A stretch of 64,000 nt of DNA from Mycobacterium sp. DL (lineage in GTDB: Bacteria; Actinomycetota; Actinomycetes; Mycobacteriales; Mycobacteriaceae): the NCBI RefSeq assembly GCF_039729195.1, contig NZ_CP155796.1:6166703-6230702 (forward strand), given 5' to 3'. Positions within the stretch are counted from its first letter, which is position 1. Every line of letters starts with the position of its first letter. The notes under the pieces were generated by a model, which saw only the letters and a program-made list of their open reading frames with translations, made no database searches and was not told where the DNA came from. Positions 8,211 through 16,139 of the stretch are shown one piece after another. The position numbers and the translations under genes were made by a program.

Positions 8211-9440
8211 TCACGCGTCGGCGAGCAGTACGGTCTTCAGCGCTTCGCCGTGACAGTGCTCGTCGAGGGCTTGGGGCGCCTCGTCGAAGTTGGCCACGTT
8301 GGTGGTGACAAGCTCAGGCTGCAGTTTGCCGCTGGCGATGAGATCCAGCACGGCCGGTATCAGGGCGCGGACGTGGGCGCGACCGATATGCAGGGTCACG
8401 TTGCGGATGTAAGCGGCGCTCAGTCGAATTGATCCGCGCCGGTGAAGTGACCACACGCAAGAGCAGATGCCTTCGGGTGCAGTGTGTTTCAGCACCGCCC
8501 GCAGTCCCGCAGGTGTGCCGGTGGCGTCGACAGTCAACGGGGCTACTGGCCACTCTCGTGGTCGTCGCGGATCCAGCGCGGTGAATCCAAGCGCCTCGGC
8601 GCGGCGTTGTAGGGCCGGGCGCCCGTCAACGACGCTGATGCGTCGGCCCCCCAGCGCGCGAGCGATCAGGGCTGTTATCAGCACTGCGCTGGGGGTGAAG
8701 GGATGCCCAGCATTGAGGCGGCCCACTATCAAGGTCTCGGCATTGCCGTCAGCGGCCAGTAGCGCCGGCAGGTGAGGCGCGACCTGGCGATAGCAGTCGC
8801 TGACGTTGTCGGCGACACCGGCTGCGGCGGCTGGGTCAACACCCTTCGGCAGAGGCACCAGCATTGCCTCAGCGAAGGGCACCGCCATCAGATCAGTAAG
8901 CGCACCCCCCCAGAGGCCACCCGCCAGGCCGAACCCGTACATGGAGGTCGGCGGCACGGACAAACAGTTGGCGGTGTGGCCGCGTCGGCAGGGTGCACAG
9001 CATCCGCAGCTAATCTGGAAAGGAACGACGACACGGTCACCGATGCCAACTGAGGCCACCTGAGAGCCGACCTCGACGACCTCGGCGACGCATTCGTGCC
9101 CGAGATGCAACGGCAGTGGAAAGATGCTGCGGCCCAACATCATCGCACGGTCGACATCGCACGTTGCGACGGCGATGGGTCGCACCAACGCTCCCTGGGG
9201 GCCGGGAAGCGACGGCCGGGTGACCGATTTCCATGCCGGCGCACCGCCAGGCGAGGCCACCAGCGCGCGCATCCGCGAACGGGCGGGTTTCCGGGCCGCA
9301 CGAACCACTCCAGCGATGCGGCGTGCCCGCATCCCGACATCCCGATCGAGCGATAATCGGCCGGCCACCAACGCATCCGGGGTCAGGAGTCGGGCGTAAT
9401 GGGCCACCGTCGACTGCGGCCGCAGATATTGCCCGGTCAT
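8211..9440 (-). CDS. Zinc-type alcohol dehydrogenase-like (MDR) protein with unusual cofactor loop
   Basis: A 409-residue medium-chain dehydrogenase/reductase. Zinc signs are the catalytic-domain Cys (ATCDVDR), GHE (LGHECVAEV) and the structural-zinc cluster CGCCAPCRRGHTANC. The first roughly 57 residues are an extension ahead of the usual MDR start (MRALVASPGG), so translation may begin internally at that Met. The Rossmann region reads LIVGRLNAGHPFTPSAVLI, without the normal GxGxxG, so NAD(P) binding may be altered. It is divergent from the TetR gene at 9569, which probably controls it. Upstream, 7945-8210 (266 bp) shows nothing recognisable. Confidence 0.8.
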   Translation of the reverse strand: MTGQYLRPQSTVAHYARLLTPDALVAGRLSLDRDVGMRARRIAGVVRAARKPARSRMRALVASPGGAPAWKSVTRPSLPGPQGALVRPIAVATCDVDRAMMLGRSIFPLPLHLGHECVAEVVEVGSQVASVGIGDRVVVPFQISCGCCAPCRRGHTANCLSVPPTSMYGFGLAGGLWGGALTDLMAVPFAEAMLVPLPKGVDPAAAAGVADNVSDCYRQVAPHLPALLAADGNAETLIVGRLNAGHPFTPSAVLITALIARALGGRRISVVDGRPALQRRAEALGFTALDPRRPREWPVAPLTVDATGTPAGLRAVLKHTAPEGICSCVWSLHRRGSIRLSAAYIRNVTLHIGRAHVRALIPAVLDLIASGKLQPELVTTNVANFDEAPQALDEHCHGEALKTVLLADA

Positions 9441-9522
9441 AGTGTCCCCCAGTCATACGTGCGGCCAAGCGGCGTCTCGTGGTCAGCTAGGTCCATCGAA
9501 CCCCCTGAGTTAGGAACCATCG

Positions 9523-9546
9523 AGTTCTAGTTTCGTATTGTGAACT
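9523..9546. promoter_or_regulatory. Possible operator, inverted repeat AGTTC-N14-GAACT
   Basis: Five-base arms AGTTC (9523-9527) and GAACT (9542-9546) lie between the divergent MDR and TetR genes in locally AT-richer DNA. The arms are short and the spacing long, so this is only a candidate. Confidence 0.25.
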
Positions 9547-9568
9547 GCCATGTGTCAACATTTAGTGT

Positions 9569-10204
9569 GTGCGTCAGCTCTCCCGCCCCTACAAGGGCGT
9601 TGCTCCTTCCGATCGCGTTGAGCAGCGCCGCGCGCAACTCCTCGACGCAGCGGTCGATGTGTTCGGCACCATCGGGTACCGCACGGCCACTATCGACCAG
9701 ATCTGCGCCAAAGCTGGACTTTCGAAACGCTACTTTTATGAGTCCTTCGCCGACAGCGAGGCACTGCTGCTCGCGTGCTACCAGCGGTGTGCCGATGAAA
9801 TCCACGCAGCGATGGTGTCGGCATTCCTCGACGCCAGCGGCGACAGTATCGATTCACAGGTATACGCAGCTCTGGCTGCCTATTTCGGCGCGATCGATGA
9901 CGACCAACGCCGTGCCCGGATCACCCTGTTGGAGATCCTCGGAGTCAGTCCCGCCGTCGATTCCGCCTACTCAACCCAGACTGCACGCTTCGCCGACTCG
10001 ATCCACGCCTTAGCCCCTGCCGCATTCGGCACCAGCACGCTGCCGGAAACTCAACTCCACCTGCTCGCCCAAGGAATCATCGGCGCTGTTACCACCACCG
10101 CCACGATATGGCTGCTCGACCACCGCCGCCGCCCACGATCCGAGCTCATCAACGCCACCCATGTCCTGGTCACCGCAGTGCTTGACCGGCTGCCATCTAC
10201 CTGA
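9569..10204 (+). CDS. TetR/AcrR-family transcriptional regulator
   Basis: A 211-residue regulator. The HTH region includes LLDAAVDVFGTIGYRTATI, DQICAKAGLSKRYFYESF and the following DSEALLLACY, a canonical TetR_N domain. The start is a GTG at 9569; overlapping GTGs at 9565 and 9567 are in other frames. It is divergent from the MDR dehydrogenase, which is its likely target, and is followed by the convergent SDR remnant at 10280-10813. Ligand unknown. Confidence 0.85.
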   Translation: MRQLSRPYKGVAPSDRVEQRRAQLLDAAVDVFGTIGYRTATIDQICAKAGLSKRYFYESFADSEALLLACYQRCADEIHAAMVSAFLDASGDSIDSQVYAALAAYFGAIDDDQRRARITLLEILGVSPAVDSAYSTQTARFADSIHALAPAAFGTSTLPETQLHLLAQGIIGAVTTTATIWLLDHRRRPRSELINATHVLVTAVLDRLPST

Positions 10205-10279
10205 CTCAGCCACGACCAGTTTCCTCGGTCAGATCGAGATCGATCAGATCCTGTCTCGAAGCAGAACGCGGCAGCACCT

Positions 10280-10813
10280 TCAGGTGGCGGTGCGTCCGCC
10301 GTCTGCAGGCAGGATCGCGCCGTGGATGAAACTGGCTTGATCGCTGGCCAGATAGGCGATGGTTTCGGCGATCTCGTCGGGAGTTGCTACGCGTCGTGCT
10401 GGGGCTTGACGCATCATCTTGGTGAGCCCGTCTTCACCGAAGGCTGCTTTGGCGTTTTCGGTCAGGGTCGGACCTGGGGCGACGGCATTGACCCGAATGC
10501 CTTGCGGCCCAAACTTGGCGGCCCAGCATTTCGTCAAGTGATTCAGCGCGGCCTTGCTCGATGCATACACCGCTGAGCCTGCCGTGCCGAAGGACGCCAC
10601 CATTGTGGTGACGTTCACGATGACGCCACGCCCGCGCGCAACCATGGCCGGGGCAAGCGCGCCGACCAGATAGAACGGTGCTTTGACGTTGAGCGCGTAG
10701 CAGGCGTCGAAGTCGGCCTCCGGGATGGCAGCGGTGGCTCCGAACGTGCCGATGGCAGCGTTGTTAATCAGAATGTCGACGCGGCCGGTGACATCGAGCG
10801 CCTCGGCGCGCAA
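10280..10813 (-). pseudogene. 5'-truncated short-chain dehydrogenase at the island edge
   Basis: Encodes only the C-terminal two thirds of a classical SDR: NNAAIGTFG, catalytic Ser/Tyr/Lys in VTTMVASFGTAGSAVYASSK, the PGPT loop, and a normal end ADGGRTAT. The first roughly 75-80 residues, including the TGxxxGIG cofactor motif, are missing. Directly upstream in the same frame is a TAG that ends the unrelated hypothetical gene at 10817. The start offered by the frame is a TTG with no ribosome-binding site. I read this as an SDR cut by the insertion or deletion that produced the adjoining island. Confidence 0.75.
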
Positions 10814-10816
10814 CCG

Positions 10817-11419
10817 CTACGTTGCCAACGGTTGAGGTGGGCCCTGAATCGATGCCGCGCGCCACAGCGCAGTCCCGAGTTCGACTGGCCCTCTACGAGA
10901 TTCCGGCCATTGTGCTGCCGCGGTCGCCGCCTCGCTCACGAGCACTTCCACAGCTTGCCAAGGGATTTTTCCTTGCGAGGCTGCCAAGAGCAACTCTGGA
11001 AACAAGACCTGTTGATCAGACGCATCTGCTGTGCGAGCAATCAGTTCGCTCATCACGTTGGCTGCTTGTCTGCCAGACCGACCCCACCATGCTTCCTGCG
11101 GTCCGCACCAACGGAGGATGCATGCCAACACGACTCCATCGTAGTAAGACCATGCAATAGCAGGGAATTCGAAAACTCCCAAGCGTGGATCTTCTCGGTC
11201 GGTCTTCAATCTAGCAGATTGCATCGCGGCGCCCATTGCGGCATAAGCAGTTACAGCGTCGACTTCGTACCCGAAGTTCGACTGCGTCCTGACGTTGCCC
11301 GCCCCACCGCGGGGCGACATACCCCAAAGTATGGAATACGGGTCGGGGGAGCCGTCATTAGAGTTGAAGGCCGCGACACGCTCGTCCCAATTGAAGCCAC
11401 GAACAAGGCCGTCGCTCAT
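10817..11419 (-). CDS. Hypothetical protein of the island
   Basis: A 200-residue protein that I do not recognise. It is acidic to neutral, Trp- and Ala-rich, with no membrane helix, signal peptide or obvious catalytic motif. Segments such as DAVTAYAAMGAAMQSAR and a C-terminal Ala-rich part (VEVLVSEAATAAAQWPES) suggest a helical fold. It follows the TnsA-like gene by 44 bp on the same strand, so the two are probably co-transcribed. Its position equals that of tnsB in Tn7-like elements, but the length and sequence do not fit a DDE transposase. It could be a cargo gene or a small accessory transposition protein. Confidence 0.55.
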   Translation of the reverse strand: MSDGLVRGFNWDERVAAFNSNDGSPDPYSILWGMSPRGGAGNVRTQSNFGYEVDAVTAYAAMGAAMQSARLKTDREDPRLGVFEFPAIAWSYYDGVVLACILRWCGPQEAWWGRSGRQAANVMSELIARTADASDQQVLFPELLLAASQGKIPWQAVEVLVSEAATAAAQWPESRRGPVELGTALWRAASIQGPPQPLAT

Positions 11420-11463
11420 GGCGTGCTCATTAAGTCAGGACCGTTCGAGGGCTCAGAGGTTGG

Positions 11464-12090
11464 TCAGTGCTTACTGCAAAGTGGTTGCACCACAACAGAT
11501 GCAGCACCTTTCAGGTCTGCTCGGGCCTTCAGCGCGTTCACAAGTTCAGGGTCAAATCGTGCAGCGTTGCGGAATCCCGCCAGGAAGCGGATTGTCTCGA
11601 GCTCGGTCACCGGGGGTTCGCTCCATACCTCGTAACGCCACCCGCGCCGTTCGACAAGTATCCTCGTCCAGTCCAGTGTGAACCTGACTTTCGGATCGTC
11701 GAGTTGGGAGCTCGGTTTCACATCGACGACTACAGGTCCACTGTGTGTCAGTAGGAGGTAGTCGGGCACGTGCCTACGCACACGCCTGTCGATGCGGGCG
11801 CGAAACAGGAACGGCTGCGCAATGATTCGACATACCGCGGTATCGAAGTCCGCGAAGAGTAGCCGCGCGAGTTCGAGACGAGATTCGTAGATGACGTGCG
11901 CCTGCTCGGTCGCCGACCAGTAGGTACCCGAGTAGTGCTTCTGACCGTGACGCCAGCGGAATGTCCGCCAAGGCGCCGCATTTCCGATCAGATCAAGTGG
12001 GGCGCGGTCCCACTCAGTGCAGACTTCCTCCAGGGAATCCTTCGAGCGCACCGAGATGTTCGGGAGTGGCGGTGCCCCCGCTTCCGGCAT
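11464..12090 (-). CDS. TnsA-like heteromeric transposase endonuclease subunit
   Basis: A 208-residue protein with a PD-(D/E)XK-type core like TnsA: Glu69 in VIYESRLELARLLFADFD, Asp110 in RRHVPDYLLL and Lys125 in VVVDVKP, in the order and approximate spacing of the TnsA catalytic triad. The N-terminus contains FRWRHGQKHYSGTYWS, common in actinobacterial TnsA-like proteins as I recall them. TnsA cuts the 5' ends of a Tn7-like element as the partner of the DDE transposase TnsB; no TnsB is present here. The gene starts about 130 bp from the repeat-bearing end and reads inward, as in complete elements. Activity without TnsB is doubtful. Confidence 0.7.
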   Translation of the reverse strand: MPEAGAPPLPNISVRSKDSLEEVCTEWDRAPLDLIGNAAPWRTFRWRHGQKHYSGTYWSATEQAHVIYESRLELARLLFADFDTAVCRIIAQPFLFRARIDRRVRRHVPDYLLLTHSGPVVVDVKPSSQLDDPKVRFTLDWTRILVERRGWRYEVWSEPPVTELETIRFLAGFRNAARFDPELVNALKARADLKGAASVVVQPLCSKH

Positions 12091-12172
12091 ACCGCCACCA
12101 TCGCATCTCCGAAATGTCGATCTGCGGATTCCGGACGGCGTGTCTCAGTCTTCCTGCACAAGTGCAACGGTG

Positions 12173-12211
12173 GTGCAGTCAGTCGTGAGAAAGTGCAGTC
12201 AGATTTGAGAA
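12173..12211. repeat. Tandem 19-bp direct repeats at the putative transposon end
   Basis: GTGCAGTCAGTCGTGAGAA (12173-12191) and GTGCAGTCAGATTTGAGAA (12193-12211) match at 16 of 19 positions with a 20-bp period. They lie just inside the proposed terminus at 12217 and next to the dnaB stop. Regularly spaced short repeats at an end are the arrangement of TnsB-type transposase binding sites. No inverted copies were found at the other side of the island. Confidence 0.6.
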
Positions 12212-12225
12212 CCTACATTATCCGT

Positions 12226-14871
12226 CTACTGCTTGGCCATATTCGCGAATCGCGACAAATGCAGTTGGTGCGCAACGGTTATCGTTTTGGTTGGACCGTT
12301 GCGGTGCTTGCCGAGAATCAGGTCCGCTTCACCACCGCGCGGGTCGTCCCGATCGAACGCATCCGGCCGATGCAGGAGTATGACCATGTCCGCATCCTGT
12401 TCTAGCGATCCCGACTCGCGAAGATCGGAGACCATCGGCTTCTTGTCGGTGCGCTGTTCGGGGCCACGGTTCAGCTGGCTGATCGCCACCACAGGCACTT
12501 CGAGTTCCTTGGCCATCAACTTGAGGCTGCGGGAGAAGTCCGAGACTTCCTGCTGGCGTGACTCGTATTTCTTTCCTGACGACATCAGCTGCATGTAGTC
12601 GACGACGATCAACCGCAGGCCGGCTTTCTGCGACAACCGTCGCGCCTTGGCGCGGATCTCCATCATCGTCAGGTTCGGCGAATCGTCTATGAACAAAGGG
12701 GCTTCGCTGATCTCGCTCATGCGGCGCGCGAGACGCGTCCAGTCGTCGTCGCTCATCCGGCCTGAGCGCATGTCAGCCAGTTTGATCTTTGCCTCTGCCG
12801 ACAAGAGCCGCATGACGATCTCGGATTTGCTCATCTCGAGGCTGAAGATGACACTGGGCAATTGATTCTTGATCGAGCACGAGCGCATGAAATCCAGTCC
12901 CAGAGTGGAGTTGTGCGTCGGGACCATCGAGCGACCGGCCAGGTACATATGGTCGACGTTGTCCACTTCGACGCACCGCACCGGCACGCCCGCAACGGGT
13001 CGTACGTCCACGATGAACCGCGAGCAATGGCGCGCCGAAGACCCCTGAGCGCGACGCTCTTTGTGCAGGATCGCCTTTCGTTCCAGGCCGAATACGACGT
13101 CGTCAGTCGTGAAGTTGAGCGTGTATGCCGTTGACGTCGCCTCACTGCGGCCGCGAACGCGCTTGGTGGTCGTTTGGCACCGGTAGCCGAGGCTGACAAT
13201 CAATTCGGCCACATCCGCGGCAAGTCGTGGGTCGGTGACGGAAAACTGCACCGAGCCCCCGGCGGTAACAGTGCCGTCAGTATCGAGCAGCCCGGCCAGA
13301 AGAGCGCGGCGCTGCGTTTCCGATGCACGCAGATAGTGCACCGGAATGTGCTTGTTCCCAAGCACTCCGATCGTTCGCAGTCGCCCCTGCACAGTGCCGA
13401 CGGCGTTTCGGCACGACTGGCACATCCTGAGGCCGGAGGACTGAACTCCACAGCGGGGGCATGTTGGGCCGGGGACTGGCTCGGACACATGGCGCGCGCG
13501 GCCTCCGCAGCTCTGTCCACAGGTGCGCACCTGGCTCGTCCGCGGAATGAAGTCCCGACCGCACACCACACAAACTCGGGTACAAATTGCCGGCGCCTCG
13601 GGCAGCATCAATTGATAACGTAGGAGCGTTGATTCAGACTTCCGCGCCACGAGACCCTCGGCCTCGATGCGCATGACGATCTCGGGATCGGCCGATGTGA
13701 TCTGGGCAGCCGCGGTGGTGCCGTCGCCCAACCATGCACCGAGGGTGTACGGCGGCACGAGCAGGTCCCGCTCTGCAGCCTGGATGGCTGCTGCGTTGGT
13801 GATCGAGTGGTTCAGTCGTTGATCCGCAGTCGCGCAACGCAGCGTGCTGGCAATCTCACCCGTGGTACGGATCTCCGCGAACGTGCGCTGGTTCTTGTAG
13901 CGGTTGTAACCCGCTGCGGCGGCCTGGGCAGACCTTCGCGACGCCCGAGACTCGGTCAACCACTGATGCTTCTCATCGGCGACGATGACGGTTCCATCAG
14001 AGAATTCGACTTCGTAGCACGGCCTTCCGACCATGACATCGGTTGCCGCCACCACTCGAGTGGGCAATCCATCGGCTCCGATCAGCTCGTCACCGACCGC
14101 GACGTCGCCCATCGTCGTCCAGCCATTGGGTGTCGGCAGTGGAGTGTCGAGGGCCAACGCCTTCCCGACACCGGGTCGGGCCGCGATGATGATCATCTGC
14201 CCGGCGTGCAGGCCGTTGGTCACCTCGTCGAGTTCGACGAACCCGGTGGGTACCCCGCGGGAGATGCCACCGGATGAGGCGATCGCGTCGATCTCGTCCA
14301 TCGTGGGCTGAAGCAGTTCCTCGAGCACCACGAAGTCCTCGGACGCGCGGCGCTCGGTGACGTCGTAGATCTCGGCCTGCGCACGGTCGACGACGTCGTT
14401 GACGTCCGCTCCGTCGGCGCCCGCGTACCCGTACTGCACGACACGCGTGCCGGCCTCCACGAGGCGACGCAGCAGTGCCTTCTCGGCCACGATCTCCGCG
14501 TAGTAGCCGGCGTTGGCGGCGGTCGGCACCGTGGAGATCAGCGTGTGCAGATAAGGCGCTCCGCCGACGCGTCGCAGCAACCCGCGGCGATCGAGTTCCG
14601 CGGCGACGGTGACCGCATCGGCCGGCTCCCCGCGTCCGTACAGATCCAGGATCGCGTCGTAGACGAGCTGGTTTCCCGGCTTGTAGAAGTCACCCGGCCG
14701 CAGCTTCTCCAGCACGTCGGCGACGGCGTCCTTGCTCAGCAGCATGCCGCCCAGGACCGCCTGCTCGGCGGCGGCGTCCTGCGGGGGTTGGCGCCCGAAG
14801 TCCTCACTCGGAGGAGCGTCCTGCCGGTCGGACGATCCGCCGGACCGACCCAGGTCATCTACGACAGCCAT
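12226..14871 (-). CDS. dnaB: Replicative DNA helicase DnaB, split by an intein
   Basis: The hexameric replication-fork helicase. From ATG 14871 the precursor has 881 residues: an N-extein of 237 residues (N-terminal domain AAAEQAVLGGMLLSKDAV and linker), a 417-residue intein placed inside the Walker A loop directly after ARPGVGK, and a C-extein starting STLGLDF with Walker B VVDYMQL and the RecA-type core. After splicing the helicase is 464 residues, the usual mycobacterial size, and the P-loop becomes GVGKST. The frame is open further upstream, but 14871 has GGAGGGG behind it. DnaA-box-like motifs lie upstream, and a Tn7-like remnant abuts its 3' end. Confidence 0.95.
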   Translation of the reverse strand: MAVVDDLGRSGGSSDRQDAPPSEDFGRQPPQDAAAEQAVLGGMLLSKDAVADVLEKLRPGDFYKPGNQLVYDAILDLYGRGEPADAVTVAAELDRRGLLRRVGGAPYLHTLISTVPTAANAGYYAEIVAEKALLRRLVEAGTRVVQYGYAGADGADVNDVVDRAQAEIYDVTERRASEDFVVLEELLQPTMDEIDAIASSGGISRGVPTGFVELDEVTNGLHAGQMIIIAARPGVGKALALDTPLPTPNGWTTMGDVAVGDELIGADGLPTRVVAATDVMVGRPCYEVEFSDGTVIVADEKHQWLTESRASRRSAQAAAAGYNRYKNQRTFAEIRTTGEIASTLRCATADQRLNHSITNAAAIQAAERDLLVPPYTLGAWLGDGTTAAAQITSADPEIVMRIEAEGLVARKSESTLLRYQLMLPEAPAICTRVCVVCGRDFIPRTSQVRTCGQSCGGRARHVSEPVPGPTCPRCGVQSSGLRMCQSCRNAVGTVQGRLRTIGVLGNKHIPVHYLRASETQRRALLAGLLDTDGTVTAGGSVQFSVTDPRLAADVAELIVSLGYRCQTTTKRVRGRSEATSTAYTLNFTTDDVVFGLERKAILHKERRAQGSSARHCSRFIVDVRPVAGVPVRCVEVDNVDHMYLAGRSMVPTHNSTLGLDFMRSCSIKNQLPSVIFSLEMSKSEIVMRLLSAEAKIKLADMRSGRMSDDDWTRLARRMSEISEAPLFIDDSPNLTMMEIRAKARRLSQKAGLRLIVVDYMQLMSSGKKYESRQQEVSDFSRSLKLMAKELEVPVVAISQLNRGPEQRTDKKPMVSDLRESGSLEQDADMVILLHRPDAFDRDDPRGGEADLILGKHRNGPTKTITVAHQLHLSRFANMAKQ
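12910..14160 (-). other. Class 3 intein with LAGLIDADG endonuclease in the DnaB P-loop
   Basis: A protein-splicing element of 417 residues. It starts with Ala (ALALDTPLP) instead of Cys/Ser and ends VPTHN before extein Ser. The class 3 WCT set is visible: Trp67 in block B (DEKHQW), Cys396 in block F (VRCVEVD) and Thr415 in block G (VPTHN). Class 3 inteins use the block F Cys to form the branched intermediate. LAGLIDADG-like motifs are LGAWLGDGT (about 140-148) and LLAGLLDTDG (about 287-296). Between them lie two Cys-rich units, C197xxC200...C214xxxC218 and C234xxC237...C247xxC250, which look like paired zinc ribbons in the homing domain. Confidence 0.9.
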
Positions 14872-15037
14872 GCAGTACCCCACCCCTCCTCGTACCTCGA
14901 ACTGACGTTCGAAATGGCATGCCGCGATGCTAAACCCGGATGCCGACAAGTCCCCCGTGCCGGCCTCGGATCTTCACCCGCGACGGCCAACGGTAGACGT
15001 TGCTGAGGGGGAATCAAGTCGACCCTGTTAGTGGACT

Positions 15038-15166
15038 TGTGGATGGATTGTGCATAGGTCCGGTGGGAGGTGTTGAACCGCTGGGGAGAACCTGTGGATA
15101 ACTGCCGTTGTCAACCGCGTTTGACCAGATGAACGCACCATAGGACGGTGGAAAGTCTGTGGATGG
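15038..15166. promoter_or_regulatory. DnaA-box-like cluster upstream of dnaB
   Basis: Three boxes related to TTATCCACA/TTGTCCACA occur in the otherwise empty 14872-15363 interval: TTGTGGATG (15038-15046), TGTGGATAA (15093-15101, an exact complement of TTATCCACA) and TGTGGATGG (15158-15166). They have the same orientation, 55 and 65 bp apart. DnaA control of dnaB transcription is a reasonable inference but untested. The rest of the interval holds only the rplI terminator hairpin and no gene. Confidence 0.45.
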
Positions 15167-15298
15167 GAAATTGGTCGGCGTGTCGCCGATGGTTGCCTCT
15201 TCGGGCGTGTTGTGTTTCGCCCCGGGGCCGCAGAGGTTAACAGCCGGTTAGGTTCGCTGTGAGTGCTTTGCGCAGATGTGTTCGCCACAGCGCACAGC

Positions 15299-15337
15299 AA
15301 CGGCCGGGTGAAGACTCTTGGTCTCCACCCGGCCGTT
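15299..15337 (-). terminator. Terminator hairpin after rplI
   Basis: Arms AACGGCCGGGTG (15299-15310) and CACCCGGCCGTT (15326-15337) pair perfectly, with an inner AGAC/GTCT stem in the loop. It sits 27 bp past the rplI stop on the minus strand. There is no long T tract, as is common for mycobacterial terminators. Confidence 0.75.
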
Positions 15338-15363
15338 TCAGGGCTGGTGCTGTCAGTCCGCGA

Positions 15364-15819
15364 TCAGCGGGCGACCACGTTCAGCGACACCTCGGCGCCG
15401 ACGCTCGGGTGCAGCCGCACCTCCACCGCGTGCGTGCCGGTCGCCTTGATGTGCGCCTTGGGAAGGCTGACGGTCCGCTTGTCGAGGTTCGGGCCGCCGG
15501 CCTTCTTGATGGCACCGACGACGTCGGCTGCGGTGACCGAGCCGAACAGCTTGCCGGAGTCGCTGGCCGTCTTGACGGACAGCTCGACGGCACCCAGATC
15601 CTCGAGAGCCTGCTTCAGCTCGTTGGCGTGCTCCAGGCTCTTGACGCTCTTGAGCTCCTGGGCACGACGGATCTCCTCGGCCTGGCGCTCCGCACCGCGG
15701 GTGGCCACGATCGCCATGCCGCGGGGCAGCAGGTAGTTGCGGCCGTAGCCGTCCTTCACCTCGACGGCGTCGCCGGGCGCGCCGAGGTTCTCCACCTCGG
15801 TGGTCAGAATGAGCTTCAT
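15364..15819 (-). CDS. rplI: 50S ribosomal protein L9 (bL9)
   Basis: A 151-residue protein starting [24 protein letters not shown], the conserved L9 N-terminal domain, with [13 protein letters not shown] and the long connecting helix before the C-terminal domain. It binds 23S rRNA near the L1 stalk. It is the last gene of the rpsF-ssb-rpsR-rplI cluster, 19 bp after rpsR, and is followed by a strong hairpin. The frame upstream of ATG 15819 overlaps rpsR and is not used. Confidence 0.97.
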   Translation of the reverse strand: MKLILTTEVENLGAPGDAVEVKDGYGRNYLLPRGMAIVATRGAERQAEEIRRAQELKSVKSLEHANELKQALEDLGAVELSVKTASDSGKLFGSVTAADVVGAIKKAGGPNLDKRTVSLPKAHIKATGTHAVEVRLHPSVGAEVSLNVVAR

Positions 15820-15838
15820 ATTCTTGGTCCTGTCCTGA

Positions 15839-16102
15839 CTATCGCGTCGCCGAGCTGAACGGCAGCAACGCGACCTCGCGGGCGTTCTTGACCGCGATCG
15901 CGATGTCACGCTGGTGCTGAACGCAATTGCCGGTCACGCGGCGGGCGCGGATCTTGCCGCGCTCGCTGATGTAGGTACGCAGCAGCTGCGTGTCCTTGTA
16001 ATCGATGTTCTGCAGCTTGCCCTTTTTGGAGCAGAACACGCACTTACGGGTCTTGACCGGCTTTTCCGGAGCCGGACGCCTCTTCGTGGAGGACTTGGCC
16101 AT
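15839..16102 (-). CDS. rpsR: 30S ribosomal protein S18 (bS18), zinc-type
   Basis: An 87-residue protein with the S18 core ([35 protein letters not shown]). The CVFC pair near residues 21-24 plus the downstream Cys marks the Cys-containing (C+) form, the one mycobacteria keep under zinc-replete conditions as opposed to the Cys-free paralogue rpsR2. It lies between ssb and rplI in the conserved operon. Confidence 0.97.
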   Translation of the reverse strand: MAKSSTKRRPAPEKPVKTRKCVFCSKKGKLQNIDYKDTQLLRTYISERGKIRARRVTGNCVQHQRDIAIAVKNAREVALLPFSSATR

Positions 16103-16139
16103 GTCTATCTCTTTCTAGAAATCTGATGAATTGGGTTGA

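Larger units (their letters stand above)
10814..12217. mobile_element. Candidate remnant of a Tn7-like (TnsA-containing) element behind dnaB
   Basis: This 1.4-kb block has visibly lower GC than its surroundings. It begins at the point where the SDR at 10280-10813 loses its 5' part and ends eight bases before the dnaB stop codon. It contains a TnsA-like endonuclease gene reading inward from the dnaB side, a second unrecognised gene, and two 19-bp direct repeats at the dnaB-side end (12173-12211) followed by ...ACA at 12217, equivalent to a TGT terminus on the minus strand. No TnsB or TnsC gene, and no matching left-end repeats, are visible, so it is probably incomplete. Boundaries are inferred. 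Confidence 0.5.

Noticed and set aside
10817..11419. Interpretation as a TnsB-type transposase
   Set aside because: 200 residues is far too short and no DDE-type triad or HTH is visible.
12226..14949. Start of dnaB at 14949
   Set aside because: The extra 26 residues do not fit the DnaB N-terminus; ATG 14871 has a ribosome-binding site and gives a spliced protein of normal length.
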